From Planctomycetaceae bacterium (GTDB lineage Bacteria > Planctomycetota > Planctomycetia > Pirellulales > Pirellulaceae), in contig PBSM01000098.1 of NCBI GenBank assembly GCA_002726245.1, positions 1 through 64,000 of the forward strand: 64,000 nucleotides of DNA. Direction: 5' to 3'. Below, in pieces: positions 44,271-55,818 of the stretch (its first letter is position 1; the number at the start of each line of letters is the position of its first letter). The translations under genes were made by a program, and so were the position numbers. The notes under the pieces were generated by a model. The model did no database searches. It saw only the letters and a program-made list of their open reading frames with translations, and had not been told where the DNA came from.

Positions 44271-44789
44271 ATGAGTGAGAGTGTTCACAAAAAACTGCAG
44301 CGCGTTCGCAAACCGCGAGTTCACATCACCTATGAAGTCGAAACCGAGGGCGCGGTTGTCGAAAAAGAACTGCCCTTCGTTGTCGGCGTTGTTGGTGATT
44401 TCTCCGGCAATCCCACGGAGCCGTTAAATCCACTGAAGGATCGTAAGTTCATTCAAATCGATCGCGACAATTTCGACGACGTCATGAAACGCATGACGCC
44501 AGGGCTTAATATCCGCGCCGAGAATACCTTGCAAGGTGACGGCACCGAAATGGCGCTTCAGCTCAAGTTCGAATCGCTGGAAGACTTCGAGCCGTCGGCC
44601 GTCGCGCGACAAGTAGAACCGCTGAAGAAGCTACTGGAAACTCGCGACAAACTGCGCGACTTGGCGACCAAGGTGGATCGCAGCGATGACCTCGAACAGG
44701 TACTCGAACAAGTGCTGTCCAACACGGAAGATCTTGACAAACTTCGATCGGAACTGGGTGTCGATGCACCTAGTGAAGGAGGTGAATGA
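44271..44789 (+). CDS. tssB: T6SS small sheath subunit TssB
   Basis: A 172-aa TssB (VipA/ImpB) protein. The core [20 protein letters not shown] and [11 protein letters not shown] are diagnostic, followed by [19 protein letters not shown]; the C-terminal helix ends in EGGE. TssB and TssC form the contractile sheath. AAGGAG precedes the ATG at 44271. The stop overlaps the tssC start region by a few nt, and an AAGGAGGTG sequence at the end of the gene serves as the ribosome binding site for tssC. Confidence 0.97.
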   Translation: MSESVHKKLQRVRKPRVHITYEVETEGAVVEKELPFVVGVVGDFSGNPTEPLNPLKDRKFIQIDRDNFDDVMKRMTPGLNIRAENTLQGDGTEMALQLKFESLEDFEPSAVARQVEPLKKLLETRDKLRDLATKVDRSDDLEQVLEQVLSNTEDLDKLRSELGVDAPSEGGE

Positions 44790-46285
44790 TGAGCGCCGGC
44801 GAACAAGAACAAGCACAAGCGGCGGAAGCGCAAGCAGCAGAAGGTGCCGGTCTACTAGAGTCGGCAATCTCGGCAACCAAGCAAACCGAGCGCAATCGCG
44901 CCGAAGAGTTGCTGAAGACACTGACCGAAGAGGCTCTCAAAGGAACCATGACGTTCGACAAGGACGTCACCCGCACGCTGAACGCAGGTATCGCTGCGAT
45001 CGATGCTGCCGTGTCGAAGCAATTGGCGGCCATCATGCACGTGCCGGAGTTTCAAAAGCTCGAAGGGACATGGCGCGGCATAAATCACCTCGTCATGAAC
45101 AGCGAGACGAGTGCGCAGCTCAAGCTGAAAGTCTTCAACTGTAGTAAGCGCGAACTCTTCAAAGATCTGGACCGGGCTGTCGAGTTTGACCAGAGCCAGA
45201 TGTTCAAGAAGATTTACGAAAGCGAGTTCGGGACCGCCGGCGGCGAACCTTACGGCGCGCTGATCGGGGACTTCGAATTCACGAATCACCCGGAAGACGT
45301 CGATTTGCTGAACAAGGTCTCCAACGTCGCTGCCGCGGGCTTCTGTCCGTTTATCAGCGCTGCGGATCCGGCCCTGTTCGGCTTCGATAGTTGGACGGAG
45401 TTGAGTAAGCCGCGAGATCTCGAAAAGATATTCGACACGGTCGAGTATACGAAGTGGAGTTCGTTCCGCGATAGCGAAGACTCTCGCTTCGTGACCTTGA
45501 CCATGCCTCGGACGCTTGCTCGTCTGCCGTATGGCGTCAACACCAAGCCGGTCGATGAGTTCTCCTATGAAGAGGTTGCACTCGGCAAGAAGGGCGAATC
45601 GATCGCCGTCGGTCACGATCAGTACTGCTGGATGAACACGGCCTACGTGATGGGCGCGAAGCTGACCGAAGCGTTCTCGAAGTACGGCTGGTGTACAGCC
45701 ATTCGCGGTGCGGAAGGTGGCGGCAAGGTGGAAGACCTGCCAGCTCACATCTTCAAAGCCGACGATGGCGACACTGACCTGAAGTGCCCAACCGAGATCG
45801 CGATCACCGACCGGCGTGAAGCGGAGCTGAGCAAGCTTGGCTTCCTGCCGCTGTGCCATTACAAGAACACTGACTACTCCGTCTTCTTTGGCGCGCAATC
45901 GACTCAGAAACCGAAGAAGTACGATCGTCCGGAGGCCACAGCTAACGCCTCCATCTCGGCGCGTTTGCCTTACCTGATGGCAACGTCGCGTTTCGCGCAC
46001 TACTTAAAGGTAATCGCGCGGGACAAGATCGGTTCGTTCATGGAGCGAGAAGACTGCGAAGCTTGGTTAGATCGTTGGATTCACAATTACGTGAGTGCTG
46101 ACAGCAAACCAAGCCAAGACGCCAAGGCTCGCTTTCCATTGCGTGAGGCCAAGGTCGAAGTCAAAGAAGTTCCCGGCGCACCAGGCTCGTATAACGCGAT
46201 CGCTTGGATGCGACCCTGGTTGCAGTTGGAAGAACTGACGACTTCACTTCGAATGGTCGCACGGATTCCGAAAAGCGGCGGCTAG
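44789..46285 (+). CDS. tssC: T6SS large sheath subunit TssC
   Basis: A 498-aa TssC (VipB/ImpC) protein. Diagnostic segments: [36 protein letters not shown] and [13 protein letters not shown], then [15 protein letters not shown] and the C-terminal [17 protein letters not shown]. Two ATGs overlap (44786, 44789); the strong AAGGAGGTG at 44776-44784 fits 44789 better. It forms the sheath with TssB. It is followed after 8 nt by a divergent second TssC. Confidence 0.96.
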   Translation: MSAGEQEQAQAAEAQAAEGAGLLESAISATKQTERNRAEELLKTLTEEALKGTMTFDKDVTRTLNAGIAAIDAAVSKQLAAIMHVPEFQKLEGTWRGINHLVMNSETSAQLKLKVFNCSKRELFKDLDRAVEFDQSQMFKKIYESEFGTAGGEPYGALIGDFEFTNHPEDVDLLNKVSNVAAAGFCPFISAADPALFGFDSWTELSKPRDLEKIFDTVEYTKWSSFRDSEDSRFVTLTMPRTLARLPYGVNTKPVDEFSYEEVALGKKGESIAVGHDQYCWMNTAYVMGAKLTEAFSKYGWCTAIRGAEGGGKVEDLPAHIFKADDGDTDLKCPTEIAITDRREAELSKLGFLPLCHYKNTDYSVFFGAQSTQKPKKYDRPEATANASISARLPYLMATSRFAHYLKVIARDKIGSFMEREDCEAWLDRWIHNYVSADSKPSQDAKARFPLREAKVEVKEVPGAPGSYNAIAWMRPWLQLEELTTSLRMVARIPKSGG

Positions 46286-46293
46286 GATAGCAA

Positions 46294-47874
46294 ATGAGCT
46301 CCGGACCGGCCGAGGCGAATCATACTGCTTTGCCTGCGGAGAAAACCGTTGCGCAAACGGATAGTTCCGCCGCGCCGACTAGTGACGGTACGGGACTGAT
46401 GGATATGTTGACGGCGGCGACTGCTGATTCTTCGGCAGTCGCCGCTTCTTCGTTGCAGGACTTCCTCGCAGCGGGGACAGTCGCCAGCTCGCTGGATCTT
46501 TGGTTCGGGCGATCGCTGCCGGCCCAGAAGGCACAGATCGTTCGCCGGCTGACGCGCCACATCGGCGAGCTTGACGAACTGCTGAATGATCAGATCAACG
46601 CCATCTTGCACCATGCCAGCTTCCAAAAACTCGAAGCATCCTGGCGCGGTCTGCACTACTTGGTCCAGCAAGCTTCCGCCGAGGGCGATCCGAGCGTTCG
46701 CGTGAAGCTGCTGAACGCGTCGTGGAAGGATCTGGAACGGGACTTTGAACGCTCGACGGAGTTCGATCAAAGCCAGTTGTTTCGCAAAGTCTACGATCAG
46801 GAGTTCGGTACTCCCGGTGGCGAGCCGTACGGGGCGCTCGTCGGCGACTATGAAATCCATCCTCGCCCCAGTTCGACACATCCTCACGACGACATGACCA
46901 CACTCAGATCGATCGGACAAGTGGCCGCGGCGGCATTTTGCCCATTTATCACGGGCACGAGTCCGGCGATGTTCGGTCTGGACGACTTTAGCAAGCTCGA
47001 ACAGCGGCTGGATCATGCCAAGACGATGGAGCAGATCGACTATGTGAAGTGGCGGGCATTCCGGGACAGCGAGGACGCCCGGTTCGTTGGCTTGGCATTG
47101 CCGCGCGTTCTGATGCGGACACCGTTTGAGGACGATGGCACACGGATCGATCGATTCACTTTCCGCGAAGATGTCGCCGGACTGGATCGCAGCAAGTATC
47201 TGTGGGGCAACGCAGCCTATGCTTTCGGTGCGGTGCTGGTCCGAGCCTATGCACAGTCTGGTTGGCTGGCTGACATTCGTGGCGTGCAGCGCGGCGTCGA
47301 AGGTGGCGGCCTCGTCACGGAACTGCCCGAAGCGAGTTTCGGCACTGACAAGCGAGGCGTCGCCACCAAGACATCGACCGACGTGGTGATTACCGACGAA
47401 CTCGAAAAAGATCTGGCCGACATTGGCTTCGTTCCGCTTTGCGATTGCAAAGACACCAAGTATTCGGCGTTCTACTCGAATCAGTCGGTCCAGAAGCCGA
47501 AGAAGTACGATCGACCGGTGGCTACGACGAATGCGAAGCTTTCCTCCATGCTGCAGTACATGCTGTGCGTTTCTCGATTCGCCCACTACGTCAAAGTGCA
47601 AGTCCGCGACAAGGTCGGATCGTTTGGCGAAGCGGATGAGTTGCAACGCTTTTTGAACGATTGGGTGGCGCATTATGTGACAACCGATTCGAGCGCGTCG
47701 CAGGACACCAAAGCCCGCTTCCCGTTGCGCAAAGCCAAGGTCCAAGTCCGCGAACAACCGGGAAAACCGGGCTCCTATCAGTGTGTGATGCACTTCGCAC
47801 CGCATTACGAACTTGACGAGCTAACGGCTGCGGTACGAATCGCGACCGAATTGGTGCCGCCACGTAGTACATGA
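46294..47874 (+). CDS. Second TssC-family sheath protein
   Basis: A 526-aa TssC paralogue, tandem to tssC. It has the same core blocks in diverged form: [48 protein letters not shown] and RFAHYVKVQVRDKVGSFG. The N-terminus is extended and Ala/Ser-rich, and inserts such as HPRPSSTHPHDD occur. Tandem ImpC/ImpD-type pairs are known in some T6SS; the second may form the sheath cap or baseplate-proximal ring, or a mixed sheath. It is not simply redundant given the divergence. AGGAT lies close to the ATG. Confidence 0.93.
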   Translation: MSSGPAEANHTALPAEKTVAQTDSSAAPTSDGTGLMDMLTAATADSSAVAASSLQDFLAAGTVASSLDLWFGRSLPAQKAQIVRRLTRHIGELDELLNDQINAILHHASFQKLEASWRGLHYLVQQASAEGDPSVRVKLLNASWKDLERDFERSTEFDQSQLFRKVYDQEFGTPGGEPYGALVGDYEIHPRPSSTHPHDDMTTLRSIGQVAAAAFCPFITGTSPAMFGLDDFSKLEQRLDHAKTMEQIDYVKWRAFRDSEDARFVGLALPRVLMRTPFEDDGTRIDRFTFREDVAGLDRSKYLWGNAAYAFGAVLVRAYAQSGWLADIRGVQRGVEGGGLVTELPEASFGTDKRGVATKTSTDVVITDELEKDLADIGFVPLCDCKDTKYSAFYSNQSVQKPKKYDRPVATTNAKLSSMLQYMLCVSRFAHYVKVQVRDKVGSFGEADELQRFLNDWVAHYVTTDSSASQDTKARFPLRKAKVQVREQPGKPGSYQCVMHFAPHYELDELTAAVRIATELVPPRST

Positions 47875-47905
47875 TCGAACCTTTAATCCAAAGCAGGGCC
47901 GTCTT

Positions 47906-48721
47906 ATGACACATGGCGAACTTTTCCAAGCCGGGAAACTGCAAGAAGCAATCGAAGCCGTTCTTGCCGAAGTCAGGAAGCAACCGACGAATACCGACCT
48001 TCGCGGCCAGCTATGCGAGTTGCTTTGTTTCGCTGGCGATCTAGAGCGGGCCGACAAGCAACTCGACACGATCGGCCAGCAAGAACCGAAGGCTCAAGTT
48101 GGCGTGAGTATGATGCGGCAGCTCGTACGAGCCGAAACCGCGAGGCAACAGTTTTTTGCCGAAGGCCGCGTGCCGGAGTTGCTCAGCGATCCCTCCGATG
48201 CAATCGCGCTTCATCTGGAGGCTTCGATCTGTGTGCGCGAGGGTGCGTTTGGCGAAGCGGTCTCGAAACTGGCTGAGGCGGAAGAGAAGCGAGTGAAGGT
48301 CAGCGGTGTTTGCGACGGCCAGAAGTTCGACGACTTCCGAGACCTGGACGATCTGTGTGCCTGCTACTTTGAAGTGCTCACTAGTAATGGAAAGTACTAC
48401 TGGATTCCGATCGAGCGCGTCGAGCAGATGGAGTTTCGTCCGCCAGAACGACCGAAAGATCTTCTTTGGCGACGAGTCAACATGACCGTCACCGATGGTC
48501 CCGAAGGCGAAGTCTTCATTCCTGCGGTGTACGCCGCGACTCACCAGCACGGCGACGAGCAGCTACAGCTTGCCCGTGGCACAGCCTGGCTCGAACAGGA
48601 AGGCGAACCGGTCCGAGGACTTGGGCAGCGGACGTTCCTTGTCGGAGAAGAAGACAAGCCCATGATGCAGATCCAAGAGATTACTTTTGATGTGCCGGAG
48701 CGTGAAGCAGATGGTGAATAG
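47906..48721 (+). CDS. tagJ: T6SS accessory protein TagJ (ImpE/SciE family)
   Basis: A 271-aa TagJ protein. The N-terminal TPR-like half starts FQAGKLQEAIEAVLAEVRKQ and LLCFAGDLERADKQLD; the C-terminal half has the beta-rich SciE part (YWIPIERVEQMEF, RPPERPKDLLWRR). TagJ binds the sheath (TssB) and the ClpV N-terminal domain in systems that have it and modulates sheath recycling. It is cotranscribed, 31 nt after the second tssC. Confidence 0.94.
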   Translation: MTHGELFQAGKLQEAIEAVLAEVRKQPTNTDLRGQLCELLCFAGDLERADKQLDTIGQQEPKAQVGVSMMRQLVRAETARQQFFAEGRVPELLSDPSDAIALHLEASICVREGAFGEAVSKLAEAEEKRVKVSGVCDGQKFDDFRDLDDLCACYFEVLTSNGKYYWIPIERVEQMEFRPPERPKDLLWRRVNMTVTDGPEGEVFIPAVYAATHQHGDEQLQLARGTAWLEQEGEPVRGLGQRTFLVGEEDKPMMQIQEITFDVPEREADGE

Positions 48722-48806
48722 TCCAAGCCTTTCCGTGAAAAGAAGATGCGACTAGTGCTGCAAGTGTGAAGCGATGTTAAGCGTCGCCCGTTAGTGTTGA
48801 GATCAC

Positions 48807-49301
48807 ATGAGTAAGGCCCGCGAAGATCAACCACTTATACCTTCGGTCTTGGATCGGCTGCTGGATGACCATCCCGAGCAGCGACAGGAGTTGCCAAAGT
48901 CGCGCCATCAGGTGCTTCGTGAGTTGAAGCAAAGTGTGAGACGTGACCTTGAAAATCTGTTGAATACGCGATGGCGGTGCGTCTCGTGGCCGCCGAATCT
49001 CGACGAGTTGGAGTTATCGCTGGTGAACTACGGGATTCCAGACTTCACCGGCGTCAACATGGGTTCGCCGGCCGAACGCGACCGCTTGCGACATTTGATC
49101 GAGCAGATCGTACGAAAGTTCGAGCCCCGATTCAAAACCGTCAAAGTTCAGATGCTCGCCAATCGCGACGAGACAGACCGTACGATGCGTTTCCGGATCG
49201 ATGCGATGTTGTACGCCGAACCTGCGCCAGAGCCGGTCGTTTTCGATTCGCAACTGGAACCGCTCACTTACAACTTCAGTGTCGCGAGCGAGGGACGATG
49301 A
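48807..49301 (+). CDS. tssE: T6SS baseplate protein TssE (gp25-like)
   Basis: A 164-aa TssE protein, homologous to T4 gp25. The conserved part is VRRDLENLLNTRWRC then NYGIPDFTGVNMGS and IRKFEPRF (here VRKFEPRF), with MRFRIDAMLY later. It anchors the sheath in the baseplate. The Shine-Dalgarno sequence is weak, so expression may depend on upstream translation. The stop overlaps tssF by 4 nt. Confidence 0.95.
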   Translation: MSKAREDQPLIPSVLDRLLDDHPEQRQELPKSRHQVLRELKQSVRRDLENLLNTRWRCVSWPPNLDELELSLVNYGIPDFTGVNMGSPAERDRLRHLIEQIVRKFEPRFKTVKVQMLANRDETDRTMRFRIDAMLYAEPAPEPVVFDSQLEPLTYNFSVASEGR

Positions 49302-51151
49302 GCGACGAACTGCTGCCTTATTACAACCAGGAATTGGGTTATTTGCGGAAGCTCGGAGCCGAGTTTGCGGAGGCCAACCCGAAGATTGCCGGCCGACTGC
49401 GGTGGGGTGCCGACTTGCCCGAAGATCCGCATGTCTCTCGAATGATCGAGGCTTTCGCCTACCTGAATGCCCGCACGCGGCACAAGCTGGACGACGACTT
49501 CCCGGAGTTGGCCGAAGCGATGTTGGGAGTGCTGTATCCTCATTATCTCGCGCCGCGCCCTTCGACGGCGATTGTGCAATTCGAGTTGGATCGGGCGCAA
49601 AGCGGTATGACGTCCGGGTACCGAATCGAACGCGGATCGACCTTGGAAACGGAGCCGGCCCATGGCAAGGGTGTCGAGGGCGAGGCCTGCATGTTTCGCA
49701 CGTGTTATGATGTCGGGCTCTGGCCGATCGAGCTGAAGACCGCCGAATTGCGTGGGCATCCATTCCGAGCCCCGACTCGCCGGTACGGAGCCGAAGCACA
49801 AGCGGTCCTTCGGCTGCAACTGTCTTGCCTCGCCGAGAAGGTCAGCTTTCGCGATATGGCTCTCGGATCACTGCCCTTCTTTCTAAACGGCACGACACAG
49901 CACATCTATGATCTGTACGAGTTGATTCTGAACAATGCAATCGGTGTGGCGGTCGCGTCGTCACCCGACGACCCGAATGCCGTGCTGCTGCCCAAGACCT
50001 ACGTTCGGCCGATCGGCTTCTCGCGTGACGAAGCGGTTCTGCCGGATTCGCCACGAGCGTTTCCTGGCTATCGACTGTTGTCGGAGTACTTCGCTTTTCC
50101 ACAGAAGTTCCTGTTCTTCGAAGTTGCCGGCCTGAACGCGGAACAACTCGTCGGGATCGGCTCGACGTTGGAGTTGTACGTGTTTCTCAACCGGCACCAG
50201 CCGGATCTGGAAGCGAACGTCGAATGCGACACATTCCGGCTCGGCTGCACTCCGGTCGTCAACCTTTACCGGCAGCGCGCCGAGCCGATTCGGCTCACGC
50301 AAACGCAGCTTGAGTGTCGCGTCGTTCCCGACGCCCGGCGGCCCCTTGCACACGAGGTCTATTCGGTTGACCGAGTGGTGGCGACGTCGCCGGACGACCG
50401 CGACGTGGAAATCCAGCCGTTCTATTCGGTCCAGCACGCGCAACAAGCAAGTCGCCAGCGAGCTTTCTGGCACGCGACGCGACGGCCCGCGGGATACGCG
50501 GGCGGCGAAATTGATAACGGGACCGAAGTCTTTCTCTCGGTGGTCGATCTGGACTTCACACCGACATCGCCGGCCACTTGGACGCTCGATATCGAAACGA
50601 CCTGCATCAATCGCGATCTGCCGCGCCGCTTACCGTTTGGCGGAGGCCAGCCAAAGATGCAATTGTCGATCGGCGCTCCGCTTGAGCGAATCGAGTGCTT
50701 GACGGCGCCAACCTCGACGCTGCGCGCGGCGTTGCGCCGAGGAGCCATCTGGCGTTTGATCTCGCACCTCTCGCTCAACCATCTCTCCCTCCTTGGCAGC
50801 GGCCAAGGAGCGGACAGTCTGCGCGAGATATTGAAGCTGTATGACTACAACGATTCAGCCGAAACACGTGCCATGATCGATGGCCTGCTCGACGTCCGCT
50901 CGCGCCGTTCGGTGGGGCGGGTCGGCGGAGCCATTTCCGCCGGCTTTTGCCGTGGCGTCGAGGTCAGCTTGCATTTCGATGAAGACCGGTTCAGCGGTAG
51001 CAGTGTCTATCTGTTTGCTGCCGTCATCGAGCGTTTCCTCGCTTTGTACAGTTCTGTCAATTCCTTTACGAAAACCATTGCAACGACTAACAGACGTGAG
51101 GAGCCGCTTTGCCGATGGCCTCCACGAGCGGGCGAAAAAGTACTCCTGTAA
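49298..51151 (+). CDS. tssF: T6SS baseplate protein TssF
   Basis: A 617-aa TssF (ImpG/VasA) protein. The start is the ATG at 49298 (4-nt overlap with tssE), giving the diagnostic N-terminus LLPYYNQELGYLRKLGAEFA and PKIAGRLRW. Later blocks include EAMLGVLYPHYLAPRPSTAI and the C-terminal FCRGVEVSLHFDEDRFSGSS. The frame upstream of 49298 is an artefact. It forms the baseplate wedge with TssE, TssG and TssK. It overlaps the next gene by about 40 nt. Confidence 0.96.
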   Translation: MSDELLPYYNQELGYLRKLGAEFAEANPKIAGRLRWGADLPEDPHVSRMIEAFAYLNARTRHKLDDDFPELAEAMLGVLYPHYLAPRPSTAIVQFELDRAQSGMTSGYRIERGSTLETEPAHGKGVEGEACMFRTCYDVGLWPIELKTAELRGHPFRAPTRRYGAEAQAVLRLQLSCLAEKVSFRDMALGSLPFFLNGTTQHIYDLYELILNNAIGVAVASSPDDPNAVLLPKTYVRPIGFSRDEAVLPDSPRAFPGYRLLSEYFAFPQKFLFFEVAGLNAEQLVGIGSTLELYVFLNRHQPDLEANVECDTFRLGCTPVVNLYRQRAEPIRLTQTQLECRVVPDARRPLAHEVYSVDRVVATSPDDRDVEIQPFYSVQHAQQASRQRAFWHATRRPAGYAGGEIDNGTEVFLSVVDLDFTPTSPATWTLDIETTCINRDLPRRLPFGGGQPKMQLSIGAPLERIECLTAPTSTLRAALRRGAIWRLISHLSLNHLSLLGSGQGADSLREILKLYDYNDSAETRAMIDGLLDVRSRRSVGRVGGAISAGFCRGVEVSLHFDEDRFSGSSVYLFAAVIERFLALYSSVNSFTKTIATTNRREEPLCRWPPRAGEKVLL

Positions 51152-52212
51152 ACCGCCGTTTGGAAGAGGAGCCGTATCGCTTCGACTTCTTTCAAGCGGT
51201 CAGGTTGCTTGAGCAAGTGCCGGGCGGTGAGGATCCAGCGGAGCCTGCACGCAAATCCGTCGGGCGAGAACATGCGCCGCGCGACGAAGCCGTTCGTTTC
51301 CGTGCGCTCCCTTCGCATACCTTCCCCCCCAGCGAGATCGTTTCACTGGAGTTCAACAGCGACACGGTGGACCCGGGCCCGGCCGTCCCGGAAATGGTTG
51401 TCTCGTTCATGGGAATGACGGGACCGAGTGGCGTGTTGCCGCAGCACTACACGCAGCTCGTCATCGACCGCCTCCGGTTCAAGGACCATGCGCTGCGAGA
51501 CATGCTCGACGTTTTTAATCACCGCGCCATCTCGCTCTTCTATCGTGCGTGGCGGAAGTACCGCTTCTCGGTCGAGTTTGAACGCGAGGCCAAAGAGGGA
51601 CGAGAGGATCTGTTCACAAGTTGCCTGTACAGCCTAGTCGGTTACGGCACACCGCATCTACGGCAGCGGCAGGAAGTGCCGGATGGAGCTTTCCTAAACT
51701 ATGCAGGGCACTTTGCCCACTCGCCGCGCTCGGCAATCTCGTTGGAGCTTGTCTTGAGCGATTACTTCGGACTCGATGTCGAGATCGTGCAGTTTGTCGG
51801 TCAATGGCTTCACCTGGACGAAGCAGACCAATCACGGGCACCAGCCGCCGGCGAGTATGAAGGCTGCAACAACCTGTTGGGCGCGGATGTCGTTGTCGGC
51901 GAGCGCGTGTGGAGTGTCGAGAACAAGTTTCGTGTGCAACTTGGCTCGCTTAACTATGCGGGATTCAAACGATTCTCGCCGGACGGCGATGGCCTGGTCG
52001 GGCTCTGCCAGCTCGTTCGGTCTTATGCAGGTCCTGACTATGATTTCGACGTGCAACCGATCTTGAAGGCCGAGGATGTTCCGCCCCTGCAACTAGCTGG
52101 GGACGGCGAGCCGGCCTGCAACCTCGGCTGGAATACTTGGCTATCGGGCGCGCCGTTCACCGAAGACGCGACCGATGCCGTCTTCTTTCACGAAGGAGGC
52201 CCGACTCGTTGA
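51115..52212 (+). CDS. tssG: T6SS baseplate protein TssG
   Basis: A 365-aa TssG (ImpH/VasB) protein. The N-terminal LEEEPYRFDFFQAVRLLEQV and the VSLEFNSDTVDPGPAVPEM and FMGMTGPSGVLPQHYTQLV blocks are diagnostic. The C-terminal part has the DYFGLDVEIVQFVGQWLHL segment. A TTG at 51109 is also possible; GAGGAG at 51098-51103 supports either. The overlap with tssF is typical for this pair. Confidence 0.95.
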   Translation: MASTSGRKSTPVNRRLEEEPYRFDFFQAVRLLEQVPGGEDPAEPARKSVGREHAPRDEAVRFRALPSHTFPPSEIVSLEFNSDTVDPGPAVPEMVVSFMGMTGPSGVLPQHYTQLVIDRLRFKDHALRDMLDVFNHRAISLFYRAWRKYRFSVEFEREAKEGREDLFTSCLYSLVGYGTPHLRQRQEVPDGAFLNYAGHFAHSPRSAISLELVLSDYFGLDVEIVQFVGQWLHLDEADQSRAPAAGEYEGCNNLLGADVVVGERVWSVENKFRVQLGSLNYAGFKRFSPDGDGLVGLCQLVRSYAGPDYDFDVQPILKAEDVPPLQLAGDGEPACNLGWNTWLSGAPFTEDATDAVFFHEGGPTR

Positions 52213-52278
52213 GAGCAGCCGCGAGACACGCTACAATTCGCCGCGCTGACCGCTCCGCGCTCTTCAGGTGATGAAATC

Positions 52279-55026
<2,748 letters not shown>

Positions 55027-55213
55027 TGCGTCAAAACCGCTGGTCTCATACGCTCCGGATTATTTTTTGAAGAAAAGGGAAACCATACGCAACTTTCACG
55101 AGCGTGCCACGAGAACTTGTAGTGTTGGAACGAGAGAAAGAAGCGACAGCCAAAACGATTCTCGTGTCCGGAAAATGAGTTAGCCCAGTCACCGCAGTTG
55201 TAAGGAGAGAACG

Positions 55214-55696
55214 ATGCCAGTATTTGCGAAGTACGACGGAGTTGATGGTGAGAGCAAAGATGACAAGCATGACAAGTGGATTGACGTCCTGTCGATCGAT
55301 TGGGGGATGCACCGCCCGGGTGGTGGCGCGTCAGGCCAAAGCCGCCGGCGTGGTGGCGCTATCGTCGAAGATGTCACACTGACGATCGAATACGAAAAGG
55401 CTTCCCCGAAACTGCAAGAGCAGTGCTTGGAGGGGAAAGTGATTCCCAAGTTAGAGATCGAGCAGACCTCGACTTACGGCGGCGCTCGTGCGACGTATCT
55501 GAAGTACGAACTCACAAACGTGATGATCACCAGTGTGTCGGTCAACGCCTCGGGCAACGACGAAGCCGGGCCGCCAACCGTTGTCGTCGGGAACAACTTT
55601 GAGGAGATCAAAGTGACGTATACCGAGTTCGACGATACCGGCAGCAACAAAGGCAACGTTGAGTACGGCTGGAAGGTCGAAAAGGGTGCCAAGTAG
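55214..55696 (+). CDS. hcp: T6SS tube protein Hcp
   Basis: A 160-aa Hcp (TssD) protein, the usual length. MPVFAKYDGVDGESKD is followed by the typical WIDVLSIDWGMHR and IEDVTLTIEY-type segments (here IVEDVTLTIEYEKASPKLQ), then YLKYELTNVMITSVSV and a VEYGWKVEKGAK tail. Hexamers stack into the inner tube and carry small effectors. A strong AAGGAGAG precedes the ATG, and 187 nt separate it from tssH, so it may have its own promoter. A strong terminator follows, which suits a gene needed at high levels. Confidence 0.96.
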   Translation: MPVFAKYDGVDGESKDDKHDKWIDVLSIDWGMHRPGGGASGQSRRRGGAIVEDVTLTIEYEKASPKLQEQCLEGKVIPKLEIEQTSTYGGARATYLKYELTNVMITSVSVNASGNDEAGPPTVVVGNNFEEIKVTYTEFDDTGSNKGNVEYGWKVEKGAK

Positions 55697-55714
55697 CCAC
55701 CCGATGTAGAGTAG

Positions 55715-55759
55715 AAGAGTGCAGGCCGGAGCATCAACTCCGGCCCCGCACTCTTTCTT
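55715..55759 (+). terminator. Strong intrinsic terminator after hcp
   Basis: AAGAGTGC and GGCCGGAG (55715-55731, one bulged A) pair with CTCCGGCC and GCACTCTT (55738-55755, two bulged C) around a CATCAA loop, and the run CTCTTTCTT follows. The stem is about 16 pairs. It separates hcp from vgrG, so vgrG and the effector genes probably depend on a second promoter or on read-through. Confidence 0.85.
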
Positions 55760-55818
55760 GTGGCTCGTCCGCCACTAAGCAGCCGGTTCAGTAAGTTCAC
55801 GACAGCAGGAGTCGATTC

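Noticed and set aside
43826-44278. 150-aa plus-strand ORF across the papain-tssB gap
   Set aside because: It runs antisense into the papain-like gene and over the direct repeats and promoter region, with no recognisable domain.
44855-46000. 381-aa minus-strand ORF opposite tssC
   Set aside because: Antisense shadow; composition is Arg-rich and unrelated to any family.
46282-47805. 507-aa minus-strand ORF opposite the second tssC
   Set aside because: It is the antisense shadow of a strongly supported TssC gene; the long frame reflects codon bias.
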